DNA of 64,000 nt from Ruminococcus flavefaciens ND2009 (GTDB lineage: Bacteria > Bacillota > Clostridia > Oscillospirales > Ruminococcaceae), in contig NZ_KK211347.1 of assembly GCF_000621785.1 (NCBI RefSeq), forward strand, positions 310,001 through 374,000, written 5' to 3'. The notes under the pieces are model-generated. The model was given only the letters and a program-made list of their open reading frames with translations, was not told the DNA's origin and did not search any database. The position numbers and the translations under genes were made by a program. Below, piece by piece: positions 8,252-17,098 of the stretch. Position 1 is the stretch's first letter. Each line of letters begins with the position of its first letter.

Positions 8252-9955
8252 ATGAACACTAAGAATCGGATCAGGGCATTCATCACAGCAGCTGTTATGG
8301 CTGCGGCACCTATGGCTATGAATATCCCCGCTGCTTCGGCAGAGGATTATGTAGTCGAGAACGGGCAGGTGCTCACACTTTTCGGCGACGTTAATTTCGA
8401 CGGTGACGTTGGCATCTCGGATGCAGTACAGCTCAACCGCTATCTGCTGGGACATATCGGGGAACTGGGCAACATCAAGAACGCTGATCTCCTTGCTGAC
8501 GGAGTTATCGACGTTTTCGACATGGTCTACCTGAGAAAACAGCTTGTAGGCGAGCAGAAGCCTGCGGGCACAAAGCTCTCCATCAAGGTTGTAGACATGA
8601 TGACAGGCGAGCCGCTGGAGAATGCGAGCGTCGAGCTTTCCGAGCTCAATAATGATTATCTTTATACTATCGGCGGACAGGTCTCTACCAACGGCGAGGA
8701 TCTCAATTACTACGGACTTCCCGATGATAAGGATTATCAGTATTTCGTCCACGTAACAGACCTTCCCGAGGGCTACGACGAGCCCTATAAGAACTGGGAT
8801 CAGGTCGTCGAATTTGATATGCCCGCAGGTACAGCCGAGAAGGAGCTTGTTATCAGAGTTGCTGCTGACAATGTCAAAAACAATGTAAAGATCACCAGCA
8901 TGGACTGGGGTCAGGGGATCGAGTACCTTGGCTACGGCAACCTTACCATCACTGACAAGGACGGTAATTACTACTATCAGAGAGACTATGATATGGAGTT
9001 TGCACTTCCCGACGGCGATTACCATGCAGACTTCAATCCCTTCGACTATCCCGTGGCACTGGTAGATCCCGACAGCGATATTGCTGCCAAGATCAAGGGA
9101 TACTATCCCGATGCTACATTTGAGGACTGGTCAGAGGGTATCGACTTCTCTGTAGTTGACGGCAAGGCTGACAGAGATCTGTTCATAAATTTCGGAGGCA
9201 TTGAAGGAAATGGCAATACCATAACCGTAAATTGCTATGATACTCTGACAGGTCTGCCTCTTGAGGGCGTTGAGCTCACACTTATAGAGGCTCCCTTGAC
9301 CTATGCGAAGGAGACTAAGTTCACTTCCGACGGAACTACAAAGGTGTTTAATGATCTTTACTGCACATGCGGCAACAGCTACAAGGTAAGAGTGGACAGC
9401 GTTCCCGAGGGATATAAGCCCAGCAATGAAGAGAAATATGTAGGCTTCGGTTATGCATACAACTATTCCAGCAACTTTAATTTCTACTTTGAGCCTATAG
9501 ACGGCGAGAAGGAGATCTCATTCAATGTTCTCACATGGCCCGATAAACAGCCCTATACAGGTGATGCTACATACACTATCTATCAGGGGAATGACACTAT
9601 AATGACAGATGTGAAGCCGGGTCAGAAGATCGCCCTCAAGGACGGCGACTATATGATAAGCGGTTTCAGGTATCCTGACGATGATCCCTACCGCGGCGTA
9701 TGGATCTGGACAGAGCTTGGCGCAGAGATGTCCAGAGAGCTTGATATATTCGAGGACGAGGCAATATACAAATCTGATATGGCATCATTCACAGTAAAGA
9801 ACGGCAAGATCACAAAGGACATCACTCTTTACGTCGGCGAAAAGGACAAGGCAATGACCGAATACGAAAAGGAGCTCGTTGAAGAGGAGAAACGCCTTGA
9901 GGAGGAAGCCCGACTCAAAGAGGAAGAAAGACTCAGACTGGCTGAGGAAGGATAA
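8252..9955 (+). CDS. Secreted protein with N-terminal dockerin, SpaA/Cna-B-like domains and charged C-terminus
   Basis: The start at 8252 is preferred over an ATG at 8246 because AGGAGG at 8237-8242 then sits 9 bases upstream. A signal peptide ends near AASA at about residue 28. A type I dockerin occupies about 42-105 (GDVNFDGDVGISDAVQLNRY and NADLLADGVIDVFDMVYLRK). Behind it come repeated beta-sandwich modules resembling SpaA/Cna-B prealbumin-like domains (DMMTGEPLENASVELSE, CYDTLTGLPLEGVELTLIE). The last ~40 residues are a Glu/Lys/Arg-rich helix. Dockerins are usually C-terminal, so this order is uncommon. It probably presents SpaA-like domains from a scaffoldin; no enzyme domain is visible. 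Confidence 0.82.
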   Translation: MNTKNRIRAFITAAVMAAAPMAMNIPAASAEDYVVENGQVLTLFGDVNFDGDVGISDAVQLNRYLLGHIGELGNIKNADLLADGVIDVFDMVYLRKQLVGEQKPAGTKLSIKVVDMMTGEPLENASVELSELNNDYLYTIGGQVSTNGEDLNYYGLPDDKDYQYFVHVTDLPEGYDEPYKNWDQVVEFDMPAGTAEKELVIRVAADNVKNNVKITSMDWGQGIEYLGYGNLTITDKDGNYYYQRDYDMEFALPDGDYHADFNPFDYPVALVDPDSDIAAKIKGYYPDATFEDWSEGIDFSVVDGKADRDLFINFGGIEGNGNTITVNCYDTLTGLPLEGVELTLIEAPLTYAKETKFTSDGTTKVFNDLYCTCGNSYKVRVDSVPEGYKPSNEEKYVGFGYAYNYSSNFNFYFEPIDGEKEISFNVLTWPDKQPYTGDATYTIYQGNDTIMTDVKPGQKIALKDGDYMISGFRYPDDDPYRGVWIWTELGAEMSRELDIFEDEAIYKSDMASFTVKNGKITKDITLYVGEKDKAMTEYEKELVEEEKRLEEEARLKEEERLRLAEEG

Positions 9956-9962
9956 TAATAAA

Positions 9963-9997
9963 ATATCCGCACAGTGTCTGCTGTGCGGATATTTTTT
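9963..9997 (+). terminator. Strong rho-independent terminator
   Basis: A 12-bp perfect stem (ATATCCGCACAG / CTGTGCGGATAT) with a 6-base loop and following T residues sits 8 bases after the stop codon. Confidence 0.92.
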
Positions 9998-10000
9998 GCA

Positions 10001-10043
10001 AGCAAAAGCCCTGCGGCACATATAGTGCGGCAGGGCTTTGCTT
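10001..10043. repeat. Inverted repeat (possible second terminator)
   Basis: AGCAAAAGCCCTGC and GCAGGGCTTTGCT form an imperfect stem closed by GCAC/GTGC and a short loop. It directly follows the 9963-9997 terminator. The bases from 10044 to 10356 hold no gene that I can support. Confidence 0.6.
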
Positions 10044-10356
10044 TATAAAGGTGGTTCTGGATCTCTAAGTCAGTAATACTCTGAATATGTCTATATTATA
10101 ACATTTTACGCAGAAAAATACAATGGCAAAATTGCCTATATTTGCCGTGAAACAGCCGCGTTTTTGCACTTTTCCGAGCAGCAGGCGGCGTTTTTACAGG
10201 CACAGCCCCATAAAGTCGGAAGGATCAACCTTTCAGAATTGTAATGTTAAGTAATACTGAGCGAAGGACAAAGCCTTGCAGAGGGTGTATAATAAGATCA
10301 TGGAAACGGGGAAAAGCCCCGAGGATAAACAGGAAAAACGAAAGGAAATGATCATT

Positions 10357-10581
10357 ATGAAAAAGTCAGAAAAGGTATTATTCGCAATTTACAAGGTTAT
10401 CTACGTTATCACTATCGCTGCTATGATATTTGTTTACTTCAGGGCAGTATTCGACAAGACAGGAACATACAGCAGCCTTTCGGCAAACGACTTCTTTGTA
10501 GGCGGACTGATGTCATTTGTTATGGTGCTCATTGCCGAAAAGGAGAGCAGGGCAAAGAAGGACAACATTGCCGTTCTCTGA
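10357..10581 (+). CDS. Small two-helix membrane protein, unknown function
   Basis: The start at 10357 is chosen because AAAGGA at 10341-10346 is correctly spaced; longer in-frame starts lack a ribosome binding site. The 74-residue protein has two predicted membrane helices (VLFAIYKVIYVITIAAMIFV and FFVGGLMSFVMVLIA) and a charged C-terminus. I recognise no family. A bidirectional terminator follows. Confidence 0.7.
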   Translation: MKKSEKVLFAIYKVIYVITIAAMIFVYFRAVFDKTGTYSSLSANDFFVGGLMSFVMVLIAEKESRAKKDNIAVL

Positions 10582-10683
10582 TCGCTGTCTATAATATCTT
10601 CAGGAAACAGGAATGCCAAAATGGCGGAGCATGAAAAGCTATCCACATTTCCTGTTTATATAGATAAACTATCCATGAGGGCA

Positions 10684-10712
10684 AAAAGCCGCTGCATTCC
10701 GCAGCGGCTTTT
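10684..10712. terminator. Bidirectional terminator between convergent genes
   Basis: A 12-bp stem (AAAAGCCGCTGC / GCAGCGGCTTTT) with a 5-base loop has T-rich exit on both strands, between the small membrane protein gene and the convergent flavin reductase gene. Confidence 0.85.
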
Positions 10713-10721
10713 GTCTTGTAT

Positions 10722-11291
10722 TTACTTCATCAGGTCCTTGCCTGCATTCCATGCCTGACCTACCTTTTCGCCAACAGCGAAATAGCCGCTGCGGTACTGG
10801 TCAAAGATGAGGGCGTTTACCTTCTCGGGGAGTATCTTGTCCTTGTCGCCGATGACCTGTTCATCTGCGCTGACGTTTACTATCTTTCCTACGATGGCGT
10901 GCATATTGGGAGTATCTATCTCCTCAGCAAGCTCACACTCGATAGCAACGGGGAACTCTGTGATTATAGGAGCATTTACGAATTCGCTCTTTACAGCGTG
11001 GCAGCCTGAGCGCTCAAACTTATCGGGCATCTTGTTTCCCGTGGCGATACCGAAGAAATCCGCAGGAGCCATATTGGGGACGTCGGCAATGCTGACTGTG
11101 AAAGCCTTTGTTTCCATGATGTTCTTGGTGGTCTTGTGGTCTGCGTCGATGAAGAGGGCTATCTTGTCCATGTCACAGATCTGAGCCCAGGCAGCGTTCA
11201 TTGCACAGATGCTTCCGTCAGCAGCGTATGCAGCAACGATGACTACCGGCATGGGAAACAGCGCAGGCTGTACACCTAAATTCTTTCTCAT
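10722..11291 (-). CDS. Flavin reductase-like domain (flavoredoxin-type) protein
   Basis: The 189-residue protein matches the flavin reductase-like split-barrel family that binds FMN. Typical features are the N-terminal substrate-facing MPVVIVAAYAADGSICAMNAAW, the strand around KAFTVSIADVPNMAPADFFGIATG, and the GKIVNVSADEQV strand late in the fold. Such proteins use FMN for electron transfer or NAD(P)H-dependent flavin reduction in anaerobes; the partner is not visible. It has its own ribosome binding site (AGGAGG complement at about 11299-11304). It is a single-gene unit. Confidence 0.88.
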   Translation of the reverse strand: MRKNLGVQPALFPMPVVIVAAYAADGSICAMNAAWAQICDMDKIALFIDADHKTTKNIMETKAFTVSIADVPNMAPADFFGIATGNKMPDKFERSGCHAVKSEFVNAPIITEFPVAIECELAEEIDTPNMHAIVGKIVNVSADEQVIGDKDKILPEKVNALIFDQYRSGYFAVGEKVGQAWNAGKDLMK

Positions 11292-11407
11292 AAAAATACC
11301 TCCTTAAATTCAGCGGGATACCGCATATATACGTGAAAAGTCCGCAGCAGGGACTAATATGAATATAACATATCCTGCCCGTTTTGTCAACGCTCCGAAA
11401 GGGCAGC

Positions 11408-11446
11408 AAAAAGCTCCTTAGCGGTAAAAACTGTCAAGGAGCTTTG
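11408..11446 (-). terminator. Terminator of the ABC transporter operon
   Basis: On the minus strand the stem AGCTCCTT / AAGGAGCT is followed by a T run, just after the permease stop codon. Confidence 0.78.
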
Positions 11447-11451
11447 TATGT

Positions 11452-14190
11452 TTATGCAACTGCCTGTGCGATGGCTTCTACCTTGCCCAGATTTCTTATG
11501 GCAGGTATAGCCGAAAGCAGTGATATGATTATGTTGAGCGTCAGTGAAGCGATGAGGACTGCCGCTACCTTGCCGATATGGAGCATATTTGGCTCCCGTA
11601 TGAGCAGGTATACGAATATGAGGAATAAGCCCAGTCCCAGCAGTGTACCGATCACTGCAGCCGTTGCGGAGAACATGATAGTCTCAAGGATAACGCTCTT
11701 GCGGAGCTGTTTCCTTGTCATGCCAACGCTCCTGAGCATCATCAGCTCGCGGCTTCTGTTTAGAACGCTGGTATTGACGCAGTTTATCATGGAGAGTATT
11801 CCCACCAGCCATATGGATATGAGGAAGATGAGGATTATCTTGACGATAGCCTTTACGAACTCTTTCAGTCCCGTTTTCGCCATGAAGAAATCTTCAAATT
11901 GGATGAGGGTGGTATTGTTTATATATTTCTCCATGGTACTGTTGGCTTTTTCGTAGTTTTTCATGCCGTTGACGGTGAGGTACATATCATATTCCGTGGT
12001 GTAGCCGTCTGCCATTTCAATGGGGACTATGAGGGCGTATCCGATAGCCTTCGGGCTGTAGACGACGCCTGAGACATCTGTCTTGAAACCCTGTGAGCCC
12101 TCAACGGAAATGGGCTTGCTGAATTTCTCGTACCTGCGCTCGCTGACCTCTGTGGTCTTGCCTGCATCCGGGTCATAGATGGTGTTGCTTATATTGAAGA
12201 ATGCAGTGCCGCTGTCTCTGAACTCTTCATAGCTCATGCCTGTTATCTCGTCGAAATAGTCCCTGTTGTATTCGCCCTTGTCTACTGCAAAGACCATAGA
12301 CATACCTTTTTCTAAAATGTTTGACAGTCTCTTGTCCGAGACCTCGGAGGTATCAGAGACGGAGGTAATCCCCGTTGTAAAATATGAGTTGATACGGAAC
12401 TCTGAGAAGGCGTCATTCCCTGCGAAGTATTTATCTGCGTTTTCTGTGAAGCTGCCGTCTGCATACAGGGTCTGAACGTAGTAATCACAGTCGATCTCCC
12501 TGTTGAGTATTCCCGAGACGTCCTTTACGAAGGTGCCGATAAGGGCTGTGAAGGTGAACATGAGGACTCCCAGTCCCATAGTTATGGTAGAGATCACGAA
12601 ACGGCTCTTTGAAGCGCCAATGTTCTTTCTGGTGTATCTTCTCAGGAACCTCTTTGAGCTCAGGTTCAGCTTTGACTTGTATCTGCGCAGTCTGCGCTTT
12701 TTGCTCTTGGGCTTGCCGAAATTCAGCGCCTCGGCAGGGGAGAGCTTTCTTGAAGCCCACATCGCCGATGTGAAGGCGGATACCAGTATCGCCAGTATAC
12801 AGAGTCCAGCGGCGATGGCGAGGAATACTCCCTTTACTGAGAATTCAAACAGTGGGAAGCCTATCCTGTGGAAGGAGTTGAAGGCGCTGCGGCAGATGAA
12901 TACAGCTGTGAGTATTCCCAGGGGTACGGCTGTTAGGCAGTAGAATACCGCTTCTATGAGGACTATCGCCGCTACCTGTCCCTTTGAGGCTCCCATGATA
13001 CGGAGGGCGGCAAAGTGAGTGCTTCTCTCCTGAACAGCCATTTCAAAGGCATTGTCGATGATAAATCTTGCGATGAACCATGCTATGAGCAGGACTGCAA
13101 GAAGGGGCAGCACGAACAGGGGAAGTATGCTGTATATAGCGTCGGCGCTTTTCCATTCCAGTCCAAGCAGAGTGGAGTTTTCGTGGTGTTGGAAGGTATC
13201 TCTGTAGAACTCAGTGTTATAATCGTGACCGAGGTCGGTGAACAGTGTCTCCAGCGCCTTCTCATAGTCACAGTCATCCTTTACGCGGATGAACATTTCG
13301 TCACTTAAGCTTTTTTCGAGAAAGTGGTTCTTCTCGTATACTTTTTCAAGGTCTACGCTCTCACTCTTGGTGTTGACGAAGAATGAATAGGAGGTGCCGA
13401 TACCTTTCATGCCGTTGGTGAAGCCCGCTATTTTCACGGTGTACTCCGCAGGCTCGCCGTAGCCTAAATCCGTGAGTGGATAGTCATCTATGTCTATACC
13501 CCTGAGCTGGAGACTCATGAACAGATTTGCTCCCGAAGCCTTCTGCTGAAGCTCCTCGGAAAGGTGCTCAAAGCCTATATCCATGGGTGTGAGGCTTGTG
13601 CCGTTCTTCTCCTTCAGCTCGGCACGGAGCTGCTTGATGATGTCGCTGTCCTCGTCCAGCCTTGCGCTGAATGGCGTGATGGTGAAGGTCACGGTATCTC
13701 CCTCTGAATAGCCCATTTTCTTGAAGCAGGAAGGGAGGAACACGCCTTCGGCATTATCGGTGTCGAGGTTGAAACTCGGATCGGGAGAATTGGCAGCTGA
13801 CAGCTTCTTATTTCCGTAATAGCTGTCACTGATGATCATTTGTGCCCTTGATGAGCTTTTTCCGTCGCTTATCTCAAAAAAGCCGATATGCTCCTTGTAG
13901 CTCAGCCATTCCGAATGAGACTGGAGGTAATCGTCCACAACAGCGTGGTTCTTGACTATATCTAGAGCCTTACTATAATCCTCTGCTTGTCTTACCCAAT
14001 TTGTTACGTCCACTTCCCACAAGCCGTCGTCATGCTCGGTGTAGTTGTAGAGTGTGGTGTAGAGGCTGCTGCCGAAGGAACAGACCGTGGCGAGTATGAA
14101 TGCGGAGAGCATTATGCACATGAATGTGAGGAAGGTGCGGACCTTCTGGCGGCGGATATATTTGAGAGAAAGAGAGATGAGATGTTTCAT
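11452..14190 (-). CDS. FtsX-type ABC transporter permease
   Basis: The 912-residue protein has one N-terminal helix (residues ~17-40), a large extracytoplasmic domain of about 300 residues, a three-helix FtsX domain at ~350-490, a second helix and extracytoplasmic part from ~545, and a second FtsX domain at the C-terminus (~780-900). This is the duplicated FtsX architecture of BceB/MacB-like permeases in Firmicutes. It pairs with the ATPase 12 bases upstream, and a two-component system lies just beyond. Such modules often respond to cell-envelope stress or antimicrobial peptides; that role is inferred from context. Confidence 0.9.
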   Translation of the reverse strand: MKHLISLSLKYIRRQKVRTFLTFMCIMLSAFILATVCSFGSSLYTTLYNYTEHDDGLWEVDVTNWVRQAEDYSKALDIVKNHAVVDDYLQSHSEWLSYKEHIGFFEISDGKSSSRAQMIISDSYYGNKKLSAANSPDPSFNLDTDNAEGVFLPSCFKKMGYSEGDTVTFTITPFSARLDEDSDIIKQLRAELKEKNGTSLTPMDIGFEHLSEELQQKASGANLFMSLQLRGIDIDDYPLTDLGYGEPAEYTVKIAGFTNGMKGIGTSYSFFVNTKSESVDLEKVYEKNHFLEKSLSDEMFIRVKDDCDYEKALETLFTDLGHDYNTEFYRDTFQHHENSTLLGLEWKSADAIYSILPLFVLPLLAVLLIAWFIARFIIDNAFEMAVQERSTHFAALRIMGASKGQVAAIVLIEAVFYCLTAVPLGILTAVFICRSAFNSFHRIGFPLFEFSVKGVFLAIAAGLCILAILVSAFTSAMWASRKLSPAEALNFGKPKSKKRRLRRYKSKLNLSSKRFLRRYTRKNIGASKSRFVISTITMGLGVLMFTFTALIGTFVKDVSGILNREIDCDYYVQTLYADGSFTENADKYFAGNDAFSEFRINSYFTTGITSVSDTSEVSDKRLSNILEKGMSMVFAVDKGEYNRDYFDEITGMSYEEFRDSGTAFFNISNTIYDPDAGKTTEVSERRYEKFSKPISVEGSQGFKTDVSGVVYSPKAIGYALIVPIEMADGYTTEYDMYLTVNGMKNYEKANSTMEKYINNTTLIQFEDFFMAKTGLKEFVKAIVKIILIFLISIWLVGILSMINCVNTSVLNRSRELMMLRSVGMTRKQLRKSVILETIMFSATAAVIGTLLGLGLFLIFVYLLIREPNMLHIGKVAAVLIASLTLNIIISLLSAIPAIRNLGKVEAIAQAVA

Positions 14191-14202
14191 TCTGCCGCCT
14201 CC

Positions 14203-14877
14203 TTATTCGCTGAGAACGCCGTCGGTGATCCGGCAGATACGGTCTGCCTGCGCAGCGATGCTGCCGTCATGGGTTATGAGTATGAGCGTCTGGTCATACT
14301 TCTTGATGGAGTTTTTCAGTATGGAGATTATCTCGCGGCTGTTCTTGCTGTCAAGGTTTCCCGTGGGCTCGTCAGCCAGTATGAGCTGGGGCTTGTGTAC
14401 CAGAGCTCTTGCGAATGCCACACGCTGCTGCTGACCGCCCGAGAGCTCATGGGGGAAGTTCCGGCGCTTGCTGTCAAGCCCCGTAAGGCGCAGCAGCTCG
14501 TCAAGATACTCCATATCGGGGGGAGTGTTGTCCAGATTGAGGGGAAGAACTATATTCTCCTCAACATTCAGCACGGGAATGAGGTTGAAGTTCTGGAAGA
14601 TGAAGCCTATGCTCCTGCGGCGGTAGGCGGAGAGGGCGTTGTCGCTGAGCCCTGTGATGTCCCTTCCGTCGAAGATTATGCTGCCGCTGGTGGGACGGTC
14701 AAGCGAGCCGAGACAGTTGAGCAGAGTGGTCTTGCCGCTGCCGCTCTCACCTGTGATAGCCACGAACTCGCCCTTGCGGACCTCAAGGTCTATGCCGTTT
14801 ACGGCAAGGAATGCGTTCTCGCCCTCGCCGTACTGCTTGGTAAGTTTTTCGGTTTTAAGTATTATATCGTTTCCCAT
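14203..14877 (-). CDS. LolD/MacB-type ABC transporter ATP-binding protein
   Basis: Start at 14877 is chosen over an upstream Met because a GGAGG complement lies at about 14885-14889. The 224-residue ATPase has Walker A GESGSGKTTL, Q-loop IFQNFNLIP, signature LSGGQQQR, Walker B LILADEPTGNLDS and H-loop ITHD. This profile is typical of the LolD/BceA/MacB group that works with FtsX-type permeases. It forms an operon with the permease downstream. Confidence 0.93.
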   Translation of the reverse strand: MGNDIILKTEKLTKQYGEGENAFLAVNGIDLEVRKGEFVAITGESGSGKTTLLNCLGSLDRPTSGSIIFDGRDITGLSDNALSAYRRRSIGFIFQNFNLIPVLNVEENIVLPLNLDNTPPDMEYLDELLRLTGLDSKRRNFPHELSGGQQQRVAFARALVHKPQLILADEPTGNLDSKNSREIISILKNSIKKYDQTLILITHDGSIAAQADRICRITDGVLSE

Positions 14878-14945
14878 AACAGGACCTCCGTTCCTTATTC
14901 TGACTGTATTGTAAAGCATGAACCTTACAGGAAAGTTACAAAAAG

Positions 14946-14973
14946 CAAAAAACTGAGAAAACTCTCAGTTTTT
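14946..14973 (-). terminator. Terminator overlapping the histidine kinase stop codon
   Basis: Read on the minus strand, AACTGAGA / TCTCAGTT form a stem followed by TTTT and a T-rich tail. The kinase TGA (14965-14967) lies inside the 5' arm. It separates the two-component operon from the ABC operon. Confidence 0.7.
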
Positions 14974-16170
14974 CAGGAATATGAATTCAAATCGTGAGCC
15001 CTTGCCCTCCTCGGAGTAGATGAGTATCTCTCCGCCGTTGCCGCGGACTATCTCCTGTGAGATGGACATACCAAGTCCCGAGCTGTACATGGAGCGGTCA
15101 CTGTTACCCGAGGCGAAGCGCTCGAAAAGCTTTGGTATCTCGCTTTGGGGTATGCCCTTTCCGTTGTCGGAGAGAGCTATGGTGACCTTGATGGGGTCAT
15201 CGCTGACCTCGGCGGATATTTCCGTACACTCCGAGTGGTCGGCGGAGTTCTTGATGATGTTCTCCACAGCCTCACAGAGCCAGCCCTTGTCGCACATGAG
15301 CCTGACATTTTCGTCAAGGTCGGTGCGGACGGAGATATTTTTCTTGCGAAGCATTGGTGCAAGGCGTTTCAGCGCAAGACTGCAGATCTCCGCAGGGGAG
15401 TTGTCCTGCATATCGTATTCAACGGCGTCGGCGTCGAGCTTAGCCATTTTTATTGCTTCTATGACCATGTTCTCCATGGCGTCAAGATTGAGCTGTATCT
15501 CGTCGGAGAGCTTTGTGCGCTGCTCCTCGGAGATGTTTGGGAGCTCTGCCAGCATATCCGTGTTGAGCCTTACCACCGCAAGAGAGGTCTTTATCTGGTG
15601 TGAAAGGTCGGTGAGGAAGCCGCGGAGGTATTTCTGCCCGCTGCTGAGAGTGAACAGGGTGTGGTCAAGTCTGCTGACCAGAAGATCTGCGCTCTCGGCT
15701 ACCCTGCGGACTGAGCTCAGGTCATGGCTGTACAGGGTTATCCTCTTTTCGGGGGAGTCCGCAGCGGCTATGCACTCGTTGCGTATTTTCTCGAGGTCGC
15801 GGTATATCGCCATGAGCTCTATTACAGCGGCAATGAACCAGATAAGAGATACCGCCGCCATTAGTCCGAACACAGGGACAAATATACGCCTGCGAATGCC
15901 CTTGTAGCTGTACATGAGCTGCGGCGGCAGGCTGCGGTCAATGCCGTATTCGCTGAGCAGCTCCTCGCCTTGTGAGATATGCTCCTCGTCGGGAGACTGT
16001 GTGAGCTTTCCGCCCCCTGCAACTGACAGTCCTGCCTGTATCTGCTCCGAGACTATCCTCTCAGCGCATTTTCCCGAGATGAAATAGGCGGCTGCTGCGG
16101 AGACACACAGCAGCAGTACAAGTATCAGCACCAGCCTTCTCGGAGCACGGTTGTTTATGAATCTGTCCAT
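14965..16170 (-). CDS. Membrane sensor histidine kinase
   Basis: The 401-residue protein has a helix at ~12-32, a short extracytoplasmic loop, a second helix at ~95-118, a HisKA dimerisation domain with phospho-acceptor His in LTDLSHQIKTSL, and a HATPase_c domain with N box ENIIKNSADHS, G1 box DNGKGI and G2 box GLGMSI. The start overlaps the end of the response regulator gene by 16 bases. It should phosphorylate that regulator and control the adjacent FtsX-type transporter, as in VanS or BceS-like systems; the signal is unknown. Confidence 0.93.
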   Translation of the reverse strand: MDRFINNRAPRRLVLILVLLLCVSAAAAYFISGKCAERIVSEQIQAGLSVAGGGKLTQSPDEEHISQGEELLSEYGIDRSLPPQLMYSYKGIRRRIFVPVFGLMAAVSLIWFIAAVIELMAIYRDLEKIRNECIAAADSPEKRITLYSHDLSSVRRVAESADLLVSRLDHTLFTLSSGQKYLRGFLTDLSHQIKTSLAVVRLNTDMLAELPNISEEQRTKLSDEIQLNLDAMENMVIEAIKMAKLDADAVEYDMQDNSPAEICSLALKRLAPMLRKKNISVRTDLDENVRLMCDKGWLCEAVENIIKNSADHSECTEISAEVSDDPIKVTIALSDNGKGIPQSEIPKLFERFASGNSDRSMYSSGLGMSISQEIVRGNGGEILIYSEEGKGSRFEFIFLKN

Positions 16171-16754
16171 TTATAGCCTATGCCTCGCTTTGTAACTATG
16201 GTGCCGCAGCCCTCTGCATTGTTGAGCTTTTCGCGGAGCCTGCTGATATTCACGGAGAGTGTGTTGTCATTTACGAAGGTGCCCTTTGAGTCCCAGAGGT
16301 ACTCAAGGATCTGGTCGCGGGTCAGGAACTGTCCGCGGTTCTGCATGAGGTAGTTCAGCAGCTTCTGCTCCAGGGCGGTCAGATCCAGCTGAGGTACATC
16401 GGGTATGCGTCTGAGATTGGCTCTGATACGTGAGAAGAGTTCGCGGAGCCTGAATGGCTTGGTAATGTAATCGTCGCCGCCGCTGTCAAGTCCGCGGATT
16501 ATGTCCGCCTCGTCGTCGCAGGAGGTGAGGAATATGACAGGAGCCTTTATGGTCCTGCGCAGACGTCTGCACAGCTCTATGCCGTTGCCGTCGGGGAGCA
16601 TAACGTCCAGTATTAGCAGGTCAGCCTGAGCAGCAAGCTCCTCGGCTTTTTCGGTGGTGGAGACCGCAATGACAGTATAGCCCTCTGTCTCCAGTGCCAT
16701 AGTTATGTTTTTGCGCAGGGTGTTGTCATCCTCTGCAAGAAGAATAGTACTCAT
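16155..16754 (-). CDS. OmpR/PhoB-family response regulator
   Basis: Start at 16754 follows an AGGAGG complement at 16761-16766. The 199-residue protein has a receiver domain with the acidic pair EDD at ~8-10, the phospho-acceptor Asp in LLILDVMLPDGNG, the switch Thr in FLTSCDD and Lys in ITKPF. The C-terminal winged helix ends TIVTKRGIGYKW. The linker and the first beta sheet of the effector domain are short, giving 199 residues compared with the usual ~225. A MITE-like element sits immediately upstream, so the promoter must lie within or beyond it. Confidence 0.93.
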   Translation of the reverse strand: MSTILLAEDDNTLRKNITMALETEGYTVIAVSTTEKAEELAAQADLLILDVMLPDGNGIELCRRLRRTIKAPVIFLTSCDDEADIIRGLDSGGDDYITKPFRLRELFSRIRANLRRIPDVPQLDLTALEQKLLNYLMQNRGQFLTRDQILEYLWDSKGTFVNDNTLSVNISRLREKLNNAEGCGTIVTKRGIGYKWTDS

Positions 16755-16774
16755 GTTCAGCCTCCTTTGTTTTA

Positions 16775-16946
16775 GGCAACACCGCACAAAGCACACCTAA
16801 CGGCTTTGCACTGAATCTGCTTGCATATTTCCCGTCATCTTGCACAGAAATTTCTTGACATACGTCAGTATGCCGGCGAAATTTCTATACAATCTGACGA
16901 AAAATCTGACGGCGCATCTTCAGCACAAGCTTTGTGCGGTGTTGCC
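16775..16946. mobile_element. MITE-like element with perfect terminal inverted repeats and TTTA target duplication
   Basis: GGCAACACCGCACAAAGC at 16775-16792 is the exact reverse complement of 16929-16946. The element is 172 bp and is flanked by TTTA on both sides (16771-16774 and 16947-16950). It has no credible coding sequence and contains further palindromic parts such as GAAATTTC. Short size, terminal inverted repeats and direct target duplication fit a non-autonomous transposon mobilised in trans. It lies 8 bases upstream of the response regulator ribosome binding site. Confidence 0.82.
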
Positions 16947-17042
16947 TTTATATTTTAGCACATTAGCTGAGATAAAGCAAGGGAGACGGAAAAAATTCCC
17001 GTCGGTACTGTTATACCGTGAAATAAGCAGCGCTGGACCGTG

Positions 17043-17071
17043 TTGACCTTTACAGTAAAAGATGATATAAT
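17043..17071 (+). promoter_or_regulatory. Promoter of the MutS-like gene
   Basis: TTGACC at 17043-17048 and TATAAT at 17066-17071 have a 17-base spacer. AGGAGG follows at 17089-17094. Confidence 0.8.
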
Positions 17072-17098
17072 AAATAAAAAAGTTTTACAGGAGGAAAC

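Noticed and set aside
8201..9025. Open frame antisense to the dockerin/SpaA-like gene
   Set aside because: It lies wholly opposite a strongly supported gene, and its composition follows from codon bias of the sense strand.
13987..14997. 336-residue plus-strand open frame opposite the ABC ATPase
   Set aside because: Shadow of the ATPase and permease genes; no start signal, no family match.
15020..15907. Plus-strand open frame opposite the histidine kinase
   Set aside because: Antisense shadow of the kinase gene.
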